A DNA stretch of 64,000 nucleotides. It comes from Clostridium beijerinckii. Its GTDB lineage: Bacteria > Bacillota > Clostridia > Clostridiales > Clostridiaceae. The stretch lies in NCBI RefSeq assembly GCF_018223745.1, contig NZ_CP073653.1:260501-324500 (forward strand). The letters run 5' to 3'. Both the position numbers and the translations under genes were made by a program. Below, piece after piece: positions 37,054 through 47,595 of this stretch. A model generated the notes under the pieces. It saw nothing but the letters and a program-made list of their open reading frames with translations. It ran no database searches and was not told where the DNA came from. The stretch's first letter is position 1; the number at the start of each line of letters is the position of its first letter.

Positions 37054-39663
37054 ATGGAATACATTGAAAGTAATTTTGGTTACCTAAAAGGAACCAAAAT
37101 AGAAAAGTACTACAATGATCTGATAAAAGCAGAATTTTTATGCGAGTATTATCCAATAGTTACAAAGATTATTGTTAGAAAAGTAATGGAAATGCTTTTA
37201 AGAGATATAGCGCAGGACAGTGGAATGGATATGAATGTTTCTGCACTTACATTACTAAATGGTATTAAGTTAAAGTCTAATATTTCTTTTTCAGAAGAAA
37301 TTTATAATAATATAGAGATTATATTGGCTAACGGGTATGAGAACATTTCAAAAAGAGATAGAAATAGAAAGATACCTAAACATCCAATAGAAATTTTAAA
37401 AATAGCTCAGAAGGTTCTATATTACTATTTGAAAGAAAAAGAAAATTTGATGCTAGATATAAAGAATTTAAGTTTTAGTGCTCCTAGTACTATAGAATAT
37501 ATGAAGAAAGAACTTTTAAAGATCAATAACGATATTGCTCAAAGAGAAAATTTAATCAATAATCTTAGGAAAAAGATTCTTGAGGTAGATAGTTCTCCAA
37601 AGCGAATAAGTGAAATAAATAACATCATAATATTAATAAAAGAAGAAAAAGCTTATTTAGAAGAAATCCAAGATATATTAAATAGAAAAGTAGAAATGCA
37701 AAATAAATGTGTATTGAATATGGAAACGGATTATAAAACATATGAAAAAAAGCTTAATGAAATGAAAATTAAGTTTAATGAGAATGAAGAACTTCTTCTA
37801 GAAAAAGAGGGGCAGCTTCTGAAGGCTGAGATACAAAATCAAGAATTGAAAATATCGACTGAGGAGTTAGATGACGAAGATGAATCAATAAAAAGGATGA
37901 AAGTATCACTGGATGAAGAATTAAGAATATTAAGACACGCATATGAAAGTTTATTAAACTTAACAGAAGAATATAATGATATTGTTGAAACAATAGAATT
38001 TTTATATGATAATGAGCTACGAAAAGAATTAGAAGCTAAAAAGAACAGTATTCAAATAAAAATAAACTTTGAAGATGCTGTATTTAATGAGAATATAATT
38101 ATTTACAATAAAAATACAGTGGAGTATAAAAGAAAAGCGTTAATATTTAAAGAACTAGTAAATGAAAATATAAAACGAGAAATTAGGCATGAAAAATTTT
38201 ATGATGGATTTTTAAGACTATCAGGAAAAGAGCTTAAAATCGTATATACAATCATTAATAATATTACTTCAAGTTTTAATTTGATAAGTAAACCTAAGGA
38301 ATTATTGGGTAGATATAATGAAGATAAGTTTTTAGAATTACTAAATAGAAATTTAGAGAATTTAAAAAACATTAATGATAATGAAATAAAGCTAATTTTA
38401 TATTATAAATTAATAAGTTTGTCAAATGCGCCTTATGGGAAGATATACAATAGAAGAAAATTTGTACAGACATTGGATTACATGGTAGATAAAGCTTATA
38501 GTCTTTTAGCCACTAAAAAGGATTTTAAAGCAAGAACAAAAAAGCTAGATGCAATAAATGAATATTATATGAATAGAACTATATCAGCATTAAAAAATAA
38601 AGGTTCAAATACACATATTACAGAAGAGCTTATAGAAAAGATTTATGATATAATCACAAAATTAAGACAAAGACCAGAAAATAAAGAGAAAAGGCTTTAC
38701 TATGAAAAACTCGATTTAGATGTCATGACGGAGTCGGCCATTAAAGCAGCTATAAAATCTCAACCATATACATTTCTATATATGATAGCAGACTTAGCGA
38801 GCATTGATTCATATAAGGATATGTCTAGTATTATATTTCAAATTGAAAATTTAATTGAGAAAAGGTCTTTAATTAAAAATTTTTCTAATACCTATTTTAT
38901 GGTTCTATTATATTTATCTAGCGATGCAATAGTTGTAAGCCAAAATCAGCAAGAAGAATTAGTACCATTAGCAGTGATGTTAATAACGAGTGTAAGTTTA
39001 GTCTCAGATAATGATTTTATAAATCTGGAAGGTTATAATGATTTGGTCAAGTTATGGAAACAAAAACAGCAAAAATATAACGATATCTGTATGAAGAAAG
39101 AGGAAGAGGAAAGTAGCTTAGCACTACTAATGAGAGAAAAATTAGAATTAGAAATTAACCAGAAAGAATTATCAGAAGCCTATGACTCATTATTGAGAAG
39201 GTATGGAAGCTACGAGAGTGAATTTAAAAATCTAGTTATGAATTCAGAAAAAAGAGTTCTCTTGCCATCATATTTTTACTATGATGATTTGTGCAATAAG
39301 AAAAAGTTAGCAGAAAAGCATATCAATGAATCAAAAAATAAAATCGGAACATTGAAAAGCATTTTTTCTATAGAGGTTTGGAAGGATCAAGCGAATAAGT
39401 TTATTAATGAATCCAATATGCTAGAAGCTGAAAAGTTGCTAATTAAAGAAGCAAAGCAAAAGCCTTACTTTAAAAAAGAATATTCAGTCTTCTTAGAATT
39501 AGAAGATCAAATTCAAAAAGTGAATGAATCTATGGAAAAAAATAAGGAGATGCTGAAAAGCAAAGATGCACTAGTTGATAATATAGGAAGTAAAATTATT
39601 GACTTGCAGAAGCAGTTAACTACTATGAAGAATGCGTATATAGACATAGAAGGTGGCTACTAA
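37054..39663 (+). CDS. Large coiled-coil protein of unknown function (869 aa)
   Basis: The first 130 residues look like a DUF4145-type helical domain (CEYYPIVTKIIVRKVMEMLL, KHPIEILKIAQKVLYYYLKE), which in other proteins sits next to nucleases or helicases. Residues about 135-290 and 690-860 are predicted coiled coils rich in Glu/Lys/Leu. The middle contains helical segments but no Walker, DDE, HNH or PD-(D/E)XK motif that I can find, and there are no membrane helices. GGGGG precedes the ATG. It follows the folate cyclo-ligase by 34 bp. Structural, SMC-like, or sensor roles are guesses. Confidence 0.7.
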   Translation: MEYIESNFGYLKGTKIEKYYNDLIKAEFLCEYYPIVTKIIVRKVMEMLLRDIAQDSGMDMNVSALTLLNGIKLKSNISFSEEIYNNIEIILANGYENISKRDRNRKIPKHPIEILKIAQKVLYYYLKEKENLMLDIKNLSFSAPSTIEYMKKELLKINNDIAQRENLINNLRKKILEVDSSPKRISEINNIIILIKEEKAYLEEIQDILNRKVEMQNKCVLNMETDYKTYEKKLNEMKIKFNENEELLLEKEGQLLKAEIQNQELKISTEELDDEDESIKRMKVSLDEELRILRHAYESLLNLTEEYNDIVETIEFLYDNELRKELEAKKNSIQIKINFEDAVFNENIIIYNKNTVEYKRKALIFKELVNENIKREIRHEKFYDGFLRLSGKELKIVYTIINNITSSFNLISKPKELLGRYNEDKFLELLNRNLENLKNINDNEIKLILYYKLISLSNAPYGKIYNRRKFVQTLDYMVDKAYSLLATKKDFKARTKKLDAINEYYMNRTISALKNKGSNTHITEELIEKIYDIITKLRQRPENKEKRLYYEKLDLDVMTESAIKAAIKSQPYTFLYMIADLASIDSYKDMSSIIFQIENLIEKRSLIKNFSNTYFMVLLYLSSDAIVVSQNQQEELVPLAVMLITSVSLVSDNDFINLEGYNDLVKLWKQKQQKYNDICMKKEEEESSLALLMREKLELEINQKELSEAYDSLLRRYGSYESEFKNLVMNSEKRVLLPSYFYYDDLCNKKKLAEKHINESKNKIGTLKSIFSIEVWKDQANKFINESNMLEAEKLLIKEAKQKPYFKKEYSVFLELEDQIQKVNESMEKNKEMLKSKDALVDNIGSKIIDLQKQLTTMKNAYIDIEGGY

Positions 39664-39762
39664 AAGGTTAATTGTAGATATATTATTATGATTTACTGAA
39701 TATTATATTATTTTACAGAAAGAACATAAGCCTAGGCTCTGTAAAAAAAATTGTGTAAACTA

Positions 39763-39805
39763 AAAAAATGAGGATGCCTTATTTACAAGGGCATCCTCAT
39801 TTTTT
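39763..39805. terminator. Bidirectional terminator between the coiled-coil gene and thrS
   Basis: AAAAAATGAGGATGCC and GGCATCCTCATTTTTT, perfect 16-bp stem with T-runs on both strands. Confidence 0.92.
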
Positions 39806-39814
39806 ATATAAATT

Positions 39815-41746
39815 TTATAATTCTTTATTTTCTATTTCTTTAACGATTCTCTCGATAAACGCATCTAATTTAACAGCGCCTTCATCGTCATTCTTTCTGC
39901 TTCTTACAGATACTTCATTATTAGCAGCTTCCTTTTCCCCAACAACTAAAATGTAAGGAGTTCTTTCAAGTCTAGCTTCTCTAATCTTATAACCAATCTT
40001 TTCAGCTCTATAATCAGTTTCAACTCTAATACCTTTATTCTTTAAGGCTTTTGTAACTGCTTCAGCATAATCATTGTACTTATCAGAGATTGGTAATACT
40101 TTGGTTTGAACTGGAGATAACCATGTTGGGAAAGCACCAGCGTATTCTTCTATAAGCATAGCTAAAGTTCTTTCATAACATCCAATTGATGATCTATGGA
40201 TTATATAAGGACGTTTCTTTTCTCCGTCTTTATCTACATAACTCATATCAAATCTTTCAGCTAAAGCAAAGTCAATTTGAACTGTGAATAAAGTATCTTC
40301 TTTACCATGAACATTTCTAAATTGTAAATCAAGTTTTGGACCATAGAAAGCAGCTTCATCATCAGCTTCAACATAATTGATATTTAAATGATCTAGGATA
40401 TTTCTCATTGTATCTTGAGTTTTATTCCAAGCATCAGGATCATTGATGTATTTTTCGGTATTATTTGGATCCCATTTAGAGAATCTATAAGTTATCTTTT
40501 CAGCAATTCCTAAAGTTCCCATTAAATATTGAATTAATTCAAGTACACCTTTAAATTCTTCTTCCAATTGTTCAGGTGTAACAATTAAGTGACCATCAGC
40601 TAAAGTGAATTGTCTAACTCTTATAAGACCATGCATTTCGCCTGAAGCTTCATTTCTAAATAAAGTAGAAGTTTCGCCGTATCTGATTGGAAGATCTCTA
40701 TAGCTGTGTTGTTCAGCATTATAAACTGTATATTGGAATGGGCAAGTCATTGGTCTTAAAGCAAATACTTCATCATCTTTTTCCTCATCACCTAATACAA
40801 ACATACCATCTTTATAGTGATCCCAGTGACCAGAAATCTTATATAAATCACTCTTAGCCATAAGAGGAGTCTTAGTTAAAAGATAACCTCTTTTTTCTTC
40901 TTCATCTTCAACCCATCTTTGAAGAAGTTGAACTATTTTTGCTCCTTTAGGCATTAATAATGGAAGCCCTTGACCTACATTTTCATCAGTTGTAAACAAC
41001 TTTAACTCTCTACCAAGCTTATTGTGATCTCTCTTTTTAGCTTCTTCTAAAGCTTCTAGGAAAGCATCTAAGTCTGCTTTCTTTAAGAATGCAGTACCAT
41101 AGATTCTTGTAAGCATCTTATTTTTTTCATTACCCTTCCAGTAAGCACCAGCACTTCTAGTAAGTTTAATTGCTTTAACTGATTTTAGTGACATAAGATG
41201 AGGACCAGCACATAAGTCTGTGAAATCACCCATTTTATAGAATGAGATTATTTCATTTTCAGGAAGATCGTTTATTAATTCAACTTTGTAAGGTTCATCC
41301 TTCATTAATTCTAAAGCTTCATTTCTTGGAAGCTCAAATCTAGATATTTCTGGATTTTCCTTAATTATTTTTTGCATTTCTGCTTCAAGTTTTTCTAAGT
41401 CTGCAGCAGTGAATGCAATTTCTCTATCGAAATCATAGTAGAAGCCAGTTGCAATTGAAGGTCCTATAGCTAACTTTGTTTCAGGGAATAATCTTTTTAC
41501 GGCATAAGCTAAAACGTGAGATATGCTATGTCTTAGAGCATCTTTACCTTCTTGAGAATCAAATGTGCATATGCTTAATTCAACATCTTCATTTATTTCT
41601 TTTCTAAGGTCTTCAACCTTTCCATTAACTATGCCGCAGCAAGCATTTCTAGCTAAACCTTCACTAATTGATTTCGCAATTTCATAAATAGATAAACCAG
41701 CTTCTAGTTCTTTAATTGATCCGTCTTTTAAAGTTACTTTTATCAT
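39815..41746 (-). CDS. thrS: Threonyl-tRNA synthetase
   Basis: 643 residues, full length. TGS domain (MIKVTLKDGSIKELEAGLSI), the tRNA_SAD editing domain with RHSISHVLAYAVKRLF and AGPHL, then the class II catalytic core (motif 2 FRNEASGEMHGLIRVRQFT, motif 3 SIGCYERTLAMLIEEY) and the C-terminal anticodon-binding domain (LPISDKYNDYAEAVTKALK). The zinc-site cysteine is in RPMTCPFQYTVY. AAAGGAG precedes the ATG. It is controlled by a T-box leader that reads uncharged tRNA-Thr. Confidence 0.97.
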   Translation of the reverse strand: MIKVTLKDGSIKELEAGLSIYEIAKSISEGLARNACCGIVNGKVEDLRKEINEDVELSICTFDSQEGKDALRHSISHVLAYAVKRLFPETKLAIGPSIATGFYYDFDREIAFTAADLEKLEAEMQKIIKENPEISRFELPRNEALELMKDEPYKVELINDLPENEIISFYKMGDFTDLCAGPHLMSLKSVKAIKLTRSAGAYWKGNEKNKMLTRIYGTAFLKKADLDAFLEALEEAKKRDHNKLGRELKLFTTDENVGQGLPLLMPKGAKIVQLLQRWVEDEEEKRGYLLTKTPLMAKSDLYKISGHWDHYKDGMFVLGDEEKDDEVFALRPMTCPFQYTVYNAEQHSYRDLPIRYGETSTLFRNEASGEMHGLIRVRQFTLADGHLIVTPEQLEEEFKGVLELIQYLMGTLGIAEKITYRFSKWDPNNTEKYINDPDAWNKTQDTMRNILDHLNINYVEADDEAAFYGPKLDLQFRNVHGKEDTLFTVQIDFALAERFDMSYVDKDGEKKRPYIIHRSSIGCYERTLAMLIEEYAGAFPTWLSPVQTKVLPISDKYNDYAEAVTKALKNKGIRVETDYRAEKIGYKIREARLERTPYILVVGEKEAANNEVSVRSRKNDDEGAVKLDAFIERIVKEIENKEL

Positions 41747-41854
41747 TTTAAAACTCCTTTCAGATTTAAGAAAATTTTGATTTTGTGACTTGTTAAATTT
41801 TAATAATAATATCGTTAAGAAAAGTTATTACTAAAATCATACATTTTTGCAAAC

Positions 41855-42154
41855 AAAAAAACCTCATCTCTAAAAATAGAGACGAAGTAATATCCGTGGT
41901 TCCACTCTAATTACCTAGAAGAAACTGATTAAAATAGGTCAAATAAAATAAACATTAAAAACCTTTTTAAAAAATCAGTTGAATAGGTCACTTAAATTTA
42001 TCGTAACGTGATAATTACGGGCTTTATTAGGGCCACTCAGAGGTGGTTTTCAGTCTAAATTTATATAAGAATAATCGCACCAACATATTCTCTCTCTGAA
42101 AAATAAGATTTTAGCTTACTGTCCTCATCAACGTGTTTATTTATTATATTAATA
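41855..42154 (-). promoter_or_regulatory. T-box leader of thrS
   Basis: On the minus strand the T-box AGAGTGGAACCACGGAT is at about 41893-41909, followed by the terminator CTTCGTCTCT-ATTTTT-AGAGATGAGG and seven T (41855-41889). Upstream, stem I includes GAGAGAATATGTTGGTGCG and the region GAAAACCACCTCTGAG, where an ACC threonine specifier codon is plausible. Uncharged tRNA-Thr pairing with the T-box loop would favour the antiterminator. Confidence 0.92.
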
Positions 42155-42160
42155 TTCTTA

Positions 42161-42189
42161 ATTATAAGCACATGATTTTTAGATGTCAA
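42161..42189 (-). promoter_or_regulatory. thrS promoter
   Basis: Minus strand TTGACA (42184-42189), 17-bp spacer, TATAAT (42161-42166): consensus sigma-A, about 8 bp before the T-box leader. Confidence 0.88.
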
Positions 42190-42344
42190 CTAATTAACAA
42201 AAAAAATACAAAAGATATTAAGAATCTCAGAATATATTGGATATTTTAACAAAATTATAATAAGGCTTTAACCTAGAATTTATTAAAATCAAATAAAATT
42301 TATGTATATTAGGTTGTATTTAGTATTTTTTTCAGGAGGTAAAG

Positions 42345-44822
42345 ATGAATAGAAGTATTAAAAGTATAAAAGTTAAAATTATTATGTTCCTAATACCAAT
42401 GTTATTAATTGCATTTATAGCTTTGTCGGGAATAGGATATAGATTTGCAAGTAAGTCATTAAAAGAGAGTAACTTAAATGTAATGGAAGAGATGACGAAA
42501 ACTGCTGCATCACGAGCGGATGATCAAATAAAAAGTGAGATTAGGAACCTTGAAGTAATTGCAAGCAATCCGATAATAACGGATAAGAATGTACAAATAG
42601 AAGAAAAAATTCAAATACTTAAACCAGCATTGAAAACAGTTGGACAATTAGAAATGAGTATAAGTGATAAAGATGGAAATTCAATAGATACTTTAGGAAA
42701 TAAGAAATCAATAAAGACAACACAAAGTTTCATGAAATCAATAAATGGTGAAGATTCAATAACCAATCCATATATAGATCCAATCATAAAGAAAAAAGTC
42801 ATATCATATTCAGTACCTATCAAGGATTCTTCAAATAGTATTATAGGAATTATTACCTCGATAAAAGATTGCAAAGATTTTGCTTCTTTAAACAAAGAAA
42901 CTAATTTTTTGAAAACTGGAAATTTATTAATTGTAGATAGTAATGGTAATTTTATAGTTTCAGAAGATGAGAGCTTAGTAAATGAGAATAAAAATATAAC
43001 TAATATGACCTCTGATAAAGAAAATTTACAAGATCTAAATAACATAGGAAAAAGTATGACAATTGGGACCCAATCTGGAACAGGAAAATATACTTATGAG
43101 GGTAAAGAAAGATATATATCATATAGCCCGATAGGGAAAACAGGTCTTGCCATAGGAATCACAGTAGAAGAAAAAGACCTGCTAAGTGCATTAAACAGTT
43201 TAGCTTTCATTGATATTATAGTGACTGTTATTATGACGTTACTAATATTAACTATTATAATAGGCTTTACAATTATAGTTGTAAACAGGTTACTTGGGGC
43301 AAAATATTATGTAGATAGTATTGCTAAAGGTGATTTTTATACTAAAGTTGATGGTAAATATACTAAAGGTAATGATGAAATAAGTGAAATATGCCTAAGT
43401 GTAAGTCAAGCTAAAGAATCAGTAGGGAAAATGATAGAGGCAGTAAGAGAGGATTCAAATATAGTTAGAGAAGGTTCTGTATCATTAAATCAAATTGCAG
43501 AAGAACTATCAATTCTTACAGAGGAAATATCAGCATCCATAGGAGAGGTTTCTAATAATACTAATAAACAAAGTCATGACTTTGTACAGATAAGCACTAA
43601 GCTTGAAAACTTTGGTGAAGATATAACTGAAGTTAAGAATAATGTTCATTCAATTAATGAAGATATTGCAATAATAAATGACAAAGCTTTAAAAGGGACT
43701 AAAGACATAGAAGAATTAAACGGTGGAATTATAAGTGTTAATGATAGTTTCGAAAAGTTTTTAATCAGCATAGAGTATATACAAGGTGATATGAAAAATG
43801 TTAATGGAATTACGAATATTATCAATGGAATATCTGAACAAATAAATCTTCTAGCACTTAATGCAGCTATTGAAGCAGCTAGCGCAGGTGATGCAGGACG
43901 AGGGTTTAGCGTAATAGCATTAGAAGTGAAAAAGCTTTCAGACAAAAGTAAGGAGTCTGCACAGAATATTTATAAGATAATAAATAGACTTATAAATATA
44001 ATAAATAAACTTGTAGAAGAGTCTAAAAATATGGAGAGTGAGTTGCATGAGCAGAAGGAAATGATTTATAATGCATCAAGTTCATTTTCAGAAATAGCAC
44101 TGCTAGTTAAAGAAATAGCGCCTAAAGTATCTAATATAGATAGTGTGTTTAATAATATTAATCACAGCAAAGATTTAATAGTTGAAACTGTATATGAGTT
44201 ATCAGGAGAAATAACAGAGACATCGAATTCCTTGGAACAAGTAACGAATTCCTCAGTTCAGCTTGCACGACTTGCAGAGAAAGTTAACAGCAGTTCTGAT
44301 ATTTTACTAGATAGAGCAGATGATTTGCTGCAAAAAGTTAATCAATTTAAAATCAAAGAAGAGGATTTGACAAAAGATACCGACATATCTGAACAAAATT
44401 CAAAAGCAAATAATCCATATGAAGAAAAATCATATTCTAGTGGGGGCGGAGAGTTAGACACTAAGAATAAGAGTTTAGAAAAAACGAATTTATTAAATAA
44501 GTTTGAAGACTCAAGAGATATTAATCAATATGAAAGAAATCTAGATCTTGATTTGGAAAAAGAATTAAAGGAATTATCAATATTACCGGAGGAAGAAATT
44601 AATTTGGAATTTAGTAATTATGAGACAAGTGATCTGGATTTATCACTGGCAGAACACTTTGTTGATTTAAGTGTATCTCCGCTGGAAAAGTTGGAAGTAG
44701 ATACATCAACTAAAGATTTTGGATGGGGATGTTCGAAGATAACAGAAATTAAAGAATATATTAAGCAAAAAGATGAGGGAGAATGCTCGGAGGATGATTT
44801 AGGAAGATATAATATATCATAG
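42345..44822 (+). CDS. Methyl-accepting chemotaxis protein with a long acidic C-terminal tail
   Basis: 825 residues. TM1 about 12-32, extracellular dCache-like domain to about 280 ([40 protein letters not shown]), TM2 about 286-312, HAMP, then a signalling hairpin with tip [20 protein letters not shown] and [18 protein letters not shown]. Unlike most receptors it continues about 140 residues past the coiled coil, in a Glu/Asp/Leu-rich tail with repeats like [13 protein letters not shown] and [11 protein letters not shown]. No CheR-docking pentapeptide of the NWETF kind is seen at the end. Transcribed alone; CAGGAGG precedes the ATG. Confidence 0.92.
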   Translation: MNRSIKSIKVKIIMFLIPMLLIAFIALSGIGYRFASKSLKESNLNVMEEMTKTAASRADDQIKSEIRNLEVIASNPIITDKNVQIEEKIQILKPALKTVGQLEMSISDKDGNSIDTLGNKKSIKTTQSFMKSINGEDSITNPYIDPIIKKKVISYSVPIKDSSNSIIGIITSIKDCKDFASLNKETNFLKTGNLLIVDSNGNFIVSEDESLVNENKNITNMTSDKENLQDLNNIGKSMTIGTQSGTGKYTYEGKERYISYSPIGKTGLAIGITVEEKDLLSALNSLAFIDIIVTVIMTLLILTIIIGFTIIVVNRLLGAKYYVDSIAKGDFYTKVDGKYTKGNDEISEICLSVSQAKESVGKMIEAVREDSNIVREGSVSLNQIAEELSILTEEISASIGEVSNNTNKQSHDFVQISTKLENFGEDITEVKNNVHSINEDIAIINDKALKGTKDIEELNGGIISVNDSFEKFLISIEYIQGDMKNVNGITNIINGISEQINLLALNAAIEAASAGDAGRGFSVIALEVKKLSDKSKESAQNIYKIINRLINIINKLVEESKNMESELHEQKEMIYNASSSFSEIALLVKEIAPKVSNIDSVFNNINHSKDLIVETVYELSGEITETSNSLEQVTNSSVQLARLAEKVNSSSDILLDRADDLLQKVNQFKIKEEDLTKDTDISEQNSKANNPYEEKSYSSGGGELDTKNKSLEKTNLLNKFEDSRDINQYERNLDLDLEKELKELSILPEEEINLEFSNYETSDLDLSLAEHFVDLSVSPLEKLEVDTSTKDFGWGCSKITEIKEYIKQKDEGECSEDDLGRYNIS

Positions 44823-44874
44823 TTTCTTATATAAATATATCTAAAAATTTGTAATAAATGTATAAAATTTAATA

Positions 44875-44904
44875 TTGATTTAATATATTTAATAGATGTA
44901 TAAT
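44875..44904 (+). promoter_or_regulatory. tRNA promoter
   Basis: TTGATT (44875-44880), 18 bp, TATAAT (44899-44904), eight bases before the first tRNA. Confidence 0.65.
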
Positions 44905-44912
44905 ATTGGTAT

Positions 44913-44997
44913 GCAGATGTGGCGGAATTGGCAGACGCACTAGACTTAGGATCTAGCGCCTTTTGGTGTAAGGGTTCGACTCCCTTCATCTGCACCA
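44913..44997 (+). tRNA. tRNA-Leu (anticodon TAG)
   Basis: GCAGATG acceptor stem pairs with CATCTGC; D-arm GGCGGAATTGGCAGACGC; anticodon arm CTAGACTTAGGATCTAG with loop anticodon TAG; a long variable arm as in class II leucine tRNAs; T-arm GGGTTCGACTCCC; encoded ACCA end. Confidence 0.96.
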
Positions 44998-45001
44998 ATA
45001 A

Positions 45002-45076
45002 GCGGGAATGACTCAATGGTAGAGTGTCACCTTCCCAAGGTGGACGTTGCGGGTTCGAGCCCCGTTTTCCGCTCCA
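45002..45076 (+). tRNA. tRNA-Gly (anticodon CCC)
   Basis: Acceptor GCGGGAA with TTCCGC, D-arm ACTCAATGGTAGAGT, anticodon loop TTCCCAA giving CCC, T-arm GCGGGTTCGAGCCCCG, encoded TCCA end. Four bases after tRNA-Leu, so co-transcribed. Confidence 0.94.
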
Positions 45077-45099
45077 GTAAGAATATAAAGATTAAATTA

Positions 45100-45147
45100 A
45101 AATAACAAATATCTAAAACAAAAATTTGTTTTAGATATTTGTTATTT
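45100..45147 (+). terminator. Terminator after the tRNA pair
   Basis: AATAACAAATATCTAAAACA and its exact complement TGTTTTAGATATTTGTTATT, very long AT-rich stem, then TTAATTT. Confidence 0.85.
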
Positions 45148-45196
45148 TAATTTACACATGGTTACTAAGATAAATTTAATTATATAACATAATAAG

Positions 45197-45601
45197 TTAA
45201 TAATTGTCTTCAATTAATTTGTCTAAAGTTAAGTTGACAATCATTTCTTCAGAGTAAAATTTTTCACCCATTATTTTAAATATTACTTCTGATTTTTTAT
45301 AACCTTCTTTATAAAGCTTTAAATTTCTTGTAATTCTTTTAAGAGTGTTTCTTGGTATATTTAATTCTAATGCTAGCTCCTTAAAAGAATAATAATCTTT
45401 TTTTAGCATATCATATAATTTATTTTGAAGATCTAACTTATATCTATAATCAACTTCTTTGGATTGGTGGGGACCATATTTTCCTCTATGATGGGAAGGA
45501 CATAAATATTTATAATTTAGTTCTATATCAAAGCCACCTTCACTTCTGTGAACAATATGATGTATATCAGCTTCGGCATTACATATTTCACATAAAGACA
45601 A
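45197..45601 (-). CDS. HNH-type protein with C-terminal helix-turn-helix
   Basis: 134 residues. TTG start at 45601 with AAGGAGG seven bases upstream. The N-terminal 45 residues form a zinc-type HNH core: CEICNAEADIHHIVHRSEGG, an N in ELNYKYLCPSHHRG, the second Cys/His pair. The C-terminal part (FKELALELNIPRNTLKRITRN) is an HTH that could bind DNA. Such small HNH proteins occur singly in clostridial genomes and their role is not established; homing endonuclease or DNA-binding regulator are options. Confidence 0.72.
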   Translation of the reverse strand: MSLCEICNAEADIHHIVHRSEGGFDIELNYKYLCPSHHRGKYGPHQSKEVDYRYKLDLQNKLYDMLKKDYYSFKELALELNIPRNTLKRITRNLKLYKEGYKKSEVIFKIMGEKFYSEEMIVNLTLDKLIEDNY

Positions 45602-45952
45602 TTTTTAATCCTCCTTAGAATCTACCCTATATAAAAATATATTAATTATTAAAATTTATTTAAATTAAAAAAATAATAGAATTCTTAATATAATAATATG
45701 ATAACTGTAAATAACTTGACATTTAATATTATAAAGTAATAAATAAGAAATATCAATTTGAATATCTATAATAAAAGTCTAAAATTTTGTAATAAAATAA
45801 TAAAATGGGGATAATATATTAATATGTATATATTAAACAAATTTATCCAAGAATAAACAATTATGAGATAAATGAGTTATAATATAATTAGAAAACAAAA
45901 GATAACTATTAATAATATATTTTATAAAATATTAGTTGGGAAGGTGAGTAAA
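45602..45952. other. AT-rich spacer with no recognised feature
   Basis: Only a weak inverted GGATAA...TTATCC pair around 45810-45847 is visible. An open frame from 45872 joins the following gene but has no ribosome site. Confidence 0.4.
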
Positions 45953-46627
45953 GTGTGGGAAGTTTATAATTCATTTAATTATTGGGAAAACGTTATCAGC
46001 AAGAATAAGACAATAAGAGGACATATGTTTATGCAGAAACCACCAACAGAAAGAAGTATTTATTTTCATACCCTTATATTCGGAAACAATAATGGTATAA
46101 ACAATATATGGGGGTATTTCCCTAATAGAAAGTGTTTGATTGGGTATCTTCAGTATTCGTTCTTGCAGGAAGCTTTTTATAAGTGGATATATGGAAAAGA
46201 AAAATTAATTACTAGAATTCCACATTTAACTGTTGATAAGATCATTCGTGATGGAGAAAAACTAAAGAAAATAGACAAAGAAGTTGCAAGTAATATGAGG
46301 AGAGACTATGATTTCTTAAGTAGTTTATGGCATCTTCCATCTGAAAAGGCTCAAGCTAGGTTAGATAAATTCCCAGTAGAGTTTAACAAGAAGTGGATGG
46401 GGGATAACACAGAATTTTTATATATAAAAATTTTCAAGACTCCAGAGGAGCTTGGAGAATTTGTAATTTCCTCTTCGTTATTAACAAATACAAAGGAAGA
46501 ATTAGAAAATAGAATAGGAATGTCTATTAATGAGTGGGAAGATATCTGCAAAAATGCAATAAGTGATCCTAATAAAGGGGAAGTATTCAGAGAGATTCTA
46601 CTAAAGAAATTAAGTGAAGTATTTTAG
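45953..46627 (+). CDS. Unrecognised protein, about 224 aa
   Basis: The start chosen is GTG 45953 preceded by AAGGTGAG; the frame is open up to an ATG at 45872 that lacks a ribosome site. Soluble, rich in Trp/Tyr/Lys, with motifs WEVYNSFNYWENVISKNKT, MRRDYDFLSSLWHLPSEKAQ and a helical C-terminus (INEWEDICKNAISDPNKG). I cannot assign a family. Transcribed alone with its own terminator shared with ispF. Confidence 0.62.
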   Translation: MWEVYNSFNYWENVISKNKTIRGHMFMQKPPTERSIYFHTLIFGNNNGINNIWGYFPNRKCLIGYLQYSFLQEAFYKWIYGKEKLITRIPHLTVDKIIRDGEKLKKIDKEVASNMRRDYDFLSSLWHLPSEKAQARLDKFPVEFNKKWMGDNTEFLYIKIFKTPEELGEFVISSSLLTNTKEELENRIGMSINEWEDICKNAISDPNKGEVFREILLKKLSEVF

Positions 46628-46646
46628 CAGATTAATAAATAATCTA

Positions 46647-46692
46647 AGGAGCTATAATTAGCAGAGTTCAATCTGCTAATTATAGCTCCTTT
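46647..46692. terminator. Bidirectional terminator before ispF
   Basis: AAGGAGCTATAATTAGCAG-AGTTCAAT-CTGCTAATTATAGCTCCTT, perfect 19-bp stem with T-run on the plus strand. Confidence 0.92.
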
Positions 46693-46734
46693 TTAATTAT
46701 AAATCCCTATAAACTTTGAATAGATAGTGCATTT

Positions 46735-47214
46735 CTAAAAGTTTATACTTTCAACAGAAGATATGCTTTGAGAAGAAATTCCAAGCATCTCACCAGTAAA
46801 GCCAAGGCCTTCTTCAGTAGTAGCCTTAATATTTATTTTATTAATATCTATATTCAGAGCAATTGAAATGTTCTTTCTCATATTCTCAATATGAGGCAGC
46901 ATTTTTGGTTTTTGAGCTATTATTGTAGCGTCTATGTTGTTTATGGCATAGCCGGACTTAAGAAGCAATTTACCTGTTTCTTCAAGAAGTATGATACTAG
47001 ATATGCCACTAAATCTATTGTCTGTATCAGGGAAATGTTTTCCTATATCCCCAAGAGCACAAGCGCCCAATAAAGAGTCTATTATAGCGTGGATAAGAAC
47101 ATCCGCATCGGAATGACCTAGTAGCCCCTTCTCATATGGAATTTCTACTCCCCCTAAAATTAATTTTCTATTTTCAACTAATCTATGAACATCATATCCT
47201 AATCCAATTCTCAT
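46735..47214 (-). CDS. ispF: 2-C-methyl-D-erythritol 2,4-cyclodiphosphate synthase
   Basis: 159 residues, usual length. N-terminal [20 protein letters not shown] carries the metal-binding Asp and His; [20 protein letters not shown] the family signature; [11 protein letters not shown] and the C-terminal [17 protein letters not shown] the remaining active-site segments. It makes the cyclic diphosphate of the MEP isoprenoid pathway. Not next to ispD here. Confidence 0.96.
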   Translation of the reverse strand: MRIGLGYDVHRLVENRKLILGGVEIPYEKGLLGHSDADVLIHAIIDSLLGACALGDIGKHFPDTDNRFSGISSIILLEETGKLLLKSGYAINNIDATIIAQKPKMLPHIENMRKNISIALNIDINKINIKATTEEGLGFTGEMLGISSQSISSVESINF

Positions 47215-47595
47215 ATAATCACCTCATTATGTGTTTTATTATTTTATTATTTTAACATATTATGAGGCTTTTTATATAAATAATTATACTAATTTAAAAT
47301 ACGTCTACGCTTATTTGTGGACATGTTATTTAAAGAACTTGTCTTGGTTTTAATATAAAATTTAATGTTAAACCAAGAAATAAATCTATTTATATGAAAA
47401 TGTATAAAGGTTATTCTACGTCTTTTTACAAAATCTACATATATAATTTTTCCTCTCATTAATAATCTCCAAAATATTGCTTTTAAATTAAATTTAGATA
47501 AAGAAAATTTTATAGATAAACAGCTTTATATGCTATAATATCATAGTATGAAGAACTTATACAAAGGGTTAATATTTTAAAGAGGTGTTAATTTT
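47215..47595. other. Intergenic region between ispF and the RsgI-like gene
   Basis: AT-rich. An imperfect inverted repeat CTTGGTTTTA...TAAACCAAG at about 47343-47378 and TATAAT near 47535 are the only features noticed. There is no remnant of a sigI gene. Confidence 0.4.

Noticed and set aside
44618-45016. 132-codon minus-strand ORF
   Set aside because: It runs through both tRNA genes and the end of the chemotaxis receptor gene; a chance frame.
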